Source: CAMYMQ01 sp963730305 (lineage in GTDB: Bacteria > Pseudomonadota > Alphaproteobacteria > Bin65). From it: 64,000 bases of DNA. Position 1 is the stretch's first letter. Each line of letters begins with the position of its first letter. The position numbers and the translations under genes are program-made. The stretch spans positions 1-64,000 of the forward strand of contig CAVSRB010000004.1 of NCBI GenBank assembly GCA_963730305.1, given 5' to 3'. A model generated the notes under the pieces. The model made no database searches, had not been told where the DNA came from, and worked only from the letters and a program-made list of their open reading frames with translations. This document shows positions 63,289 to 64,000 of the stretch, piece after piece.

Positions 63289-63292
63289 CCGG

Positions 63293-64000
63293 CTAGGGCC
63301 GTTCCAGCGGAACGGTCAACGGGTTGTAGGAATAGAGCCAGTCGGACCGCTCGCGGTCCATGTCGCGCTTGGCGAACGCGTCGCGGAGCTGCTCGACGGT
63401 GTCGAGGTGGAAGAGCCAGCGGTTGTGCTGGGATTCGTCGACGATCCGGCGGGTGCGGGCCTTCCGGTTGTGCTCATACAGCCGGATCGCCTCCGGCACC
63501 GAGGCGCTGGCGTCCAGCGCCCGGGTCAGGACCGCGCCGTCCTCGACCGCCATCGCCGCGCCCTGCGCCATGTAGGGCAGGGTCGGATGGGCGGCGTCGC
63601 CGAGCAGCGTGGCGCGCTCGGTCGACCAGGTCTCCAGGTGGGGGCGGACGTTCAGCGCCCACTGATAGCATTCGGTCTTGTCGACGGTGTCGACGATGGT
63701 CTGGATGTCCGGGTGCCAGCCGACGAAGTCTTTCTTCAGCTCCTCCCACGGCCGCTTGAGGGTCCAGGACTCCTCGATCCATTCGTCCTGCTCGACGATG
63801 CCAACGAAGTTCAGCAGCTTGCCGCCGCGCAGGAAATAGATGACGGCGTGCTTGCCCGGCCCGACCCAGATCGACGACTTGCCCTCCAGGAAGTTGTCCG
63901 GCAGCCGCTCGGTCGGCACAGTCAGGCGCCAGGCGGAATCGCCGGTATAGGACGGCTTGTCCTCGCCGGCGATCTGACGGCGGACCGCCGACTTGATGCC
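63293..64000 (-). CDS. FAD-dependent monooxygenase (partial; 5' end beyond the window)
   Basis: The C-terminal 235 residues of a class A flavin monooxygenase of the salicylate/6-hydroxynicotinate hydroxylase type. The frame stays open to the window edge, beginning GIKSAVRRQIAGEDKPSYTG, the usual GADGIxSxVR stretch. The second FAD motif, TLLGDAAHPTLPYMAQGAAMAVEDGAVL, is clear. A GTG at 63919 is internal, not the start. The substrate is not fixed by this part. It is convergent with the Hyi-like gene. Confidence 0.88.
   Translation of the reverse strand, partial: GIKSAVRRQIAGEDKPSYTGDSAWRLTVPTERLPDNFLEGKSSIWVGPGKHAVIYFLRGGKLLNFVGIVEQDEWIEESWTLKRPWEELKKDFVGWHPDIQTIVDTVDKTECYQWALNVRPHLETWSTERATLLGDAAHPTLPYMAQGAAMAVEDGAVLTRALDASASVPEAIRLYEHNRKARTRRIVDESQHNRWLFHLDTVEQLRDAFAKRDMDRERSDWLYSYNPLTVPLERP

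Overview
This 64 kb window is a GC-rich chromosome segment from a heterotrophic proteobacterium, most likely an alphaproteobacterium of Rhodospirillales type. That placement is an inference from the gene content: dsbB overlapping a Coq7-type ubiquinone hydroxylase, two TRAP transporter systems, CoxL-type molybdenum hydroxylases, a patatin/3-hydroxybutyrate dehydrogenase pair, a DUF1127 protein, and REP-like palindromes. I see no phage, transposase, integrase, rRNA or CRISPR array. The only RNA gene found is tRNA-Leu(CAA) at 21353-21441.

Layout. 0.05-3.8 kb: minus-strand cupin/Nudix/amidase operon, then coq7 and dsbB. 3.9-9.4 kb: a catabolic unit (TRAP dctMQP, SDR dehydrogenase, FAH-family hydrolase) divergent from a GntR/FCD repressor, with an 18-bp palindrome between them. 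9.4-15.1 kb: two tandem VTT membrane proteins, a small secreted protein, an LLM flavin oxidoreductase, and a flotillin/NfeD-like pair. 15.4-21.4 kb: an orphan CoxL-like protein, oligopeptidase B, an MliC-like inhibitor, a class II aldolase and the tRNA. 21.5-30.2 kb: a ChrB-domain protein, an alpha/beta hydrolase followed by three xanthine-dehydrogenase-type subunits and RidA, then a minus-strand Ldh_2/TauE/SDR set. 30.3-35.2 kb: an acyl-CoA synthetase, an intergenic region with several repeats, and a hydrolase/reductive-dehalogenase-like operon. 35.4-40.3 kb: a 2OG-Fe(II) oxygenase, a HerA-like ATPase paired with a degenerate histidine kinase, and a class II aldolase. 40.4-45 kb: two tandem near-identical TRAP binding proteins feeding one DctQ and one enlarged DctM. 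45.1-50.1 kb: ilvD, queC, two duplicated cupins separated by REP-like elements, and a hydroxyisobutyrate dehydrogenase-family enzyme. 50.2-56.6 kb: patatin and bdhA, then an RND efflux adaptor and pump. 56.7-64 kb: a class III cyclase with TPRs, a GFA protein, a beta-barrel/FecR pair, DUF1127 divergent from an ArsR regulator, a hydroxypyruvate isomerase-like protein, and the 3' part of a flavin monooxygenase.

How the genes work together. Most of the window is uptake and oxidation of small organic acids: TRAP transporters, SDR and Ldh dehydrogenases, FAH hydrolase, class II aldolases, CoA ligase and molybdenum hydroxylases. Envelope and stress functions (RND pump, flotillin, MliC, FecR/barrel) are scattered among them.

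A window-wide caution: at least seven otherwise well-conserved genes are interrupted by single-base insertions or deletions (Nudix, dsbB, flotillin, XDH large subunit twice, TauE, ilvD, and a C7 run that affects queC and the facing cupin together). I read these as probable sequence errors rather than real decay, and give spans for the restored genes.
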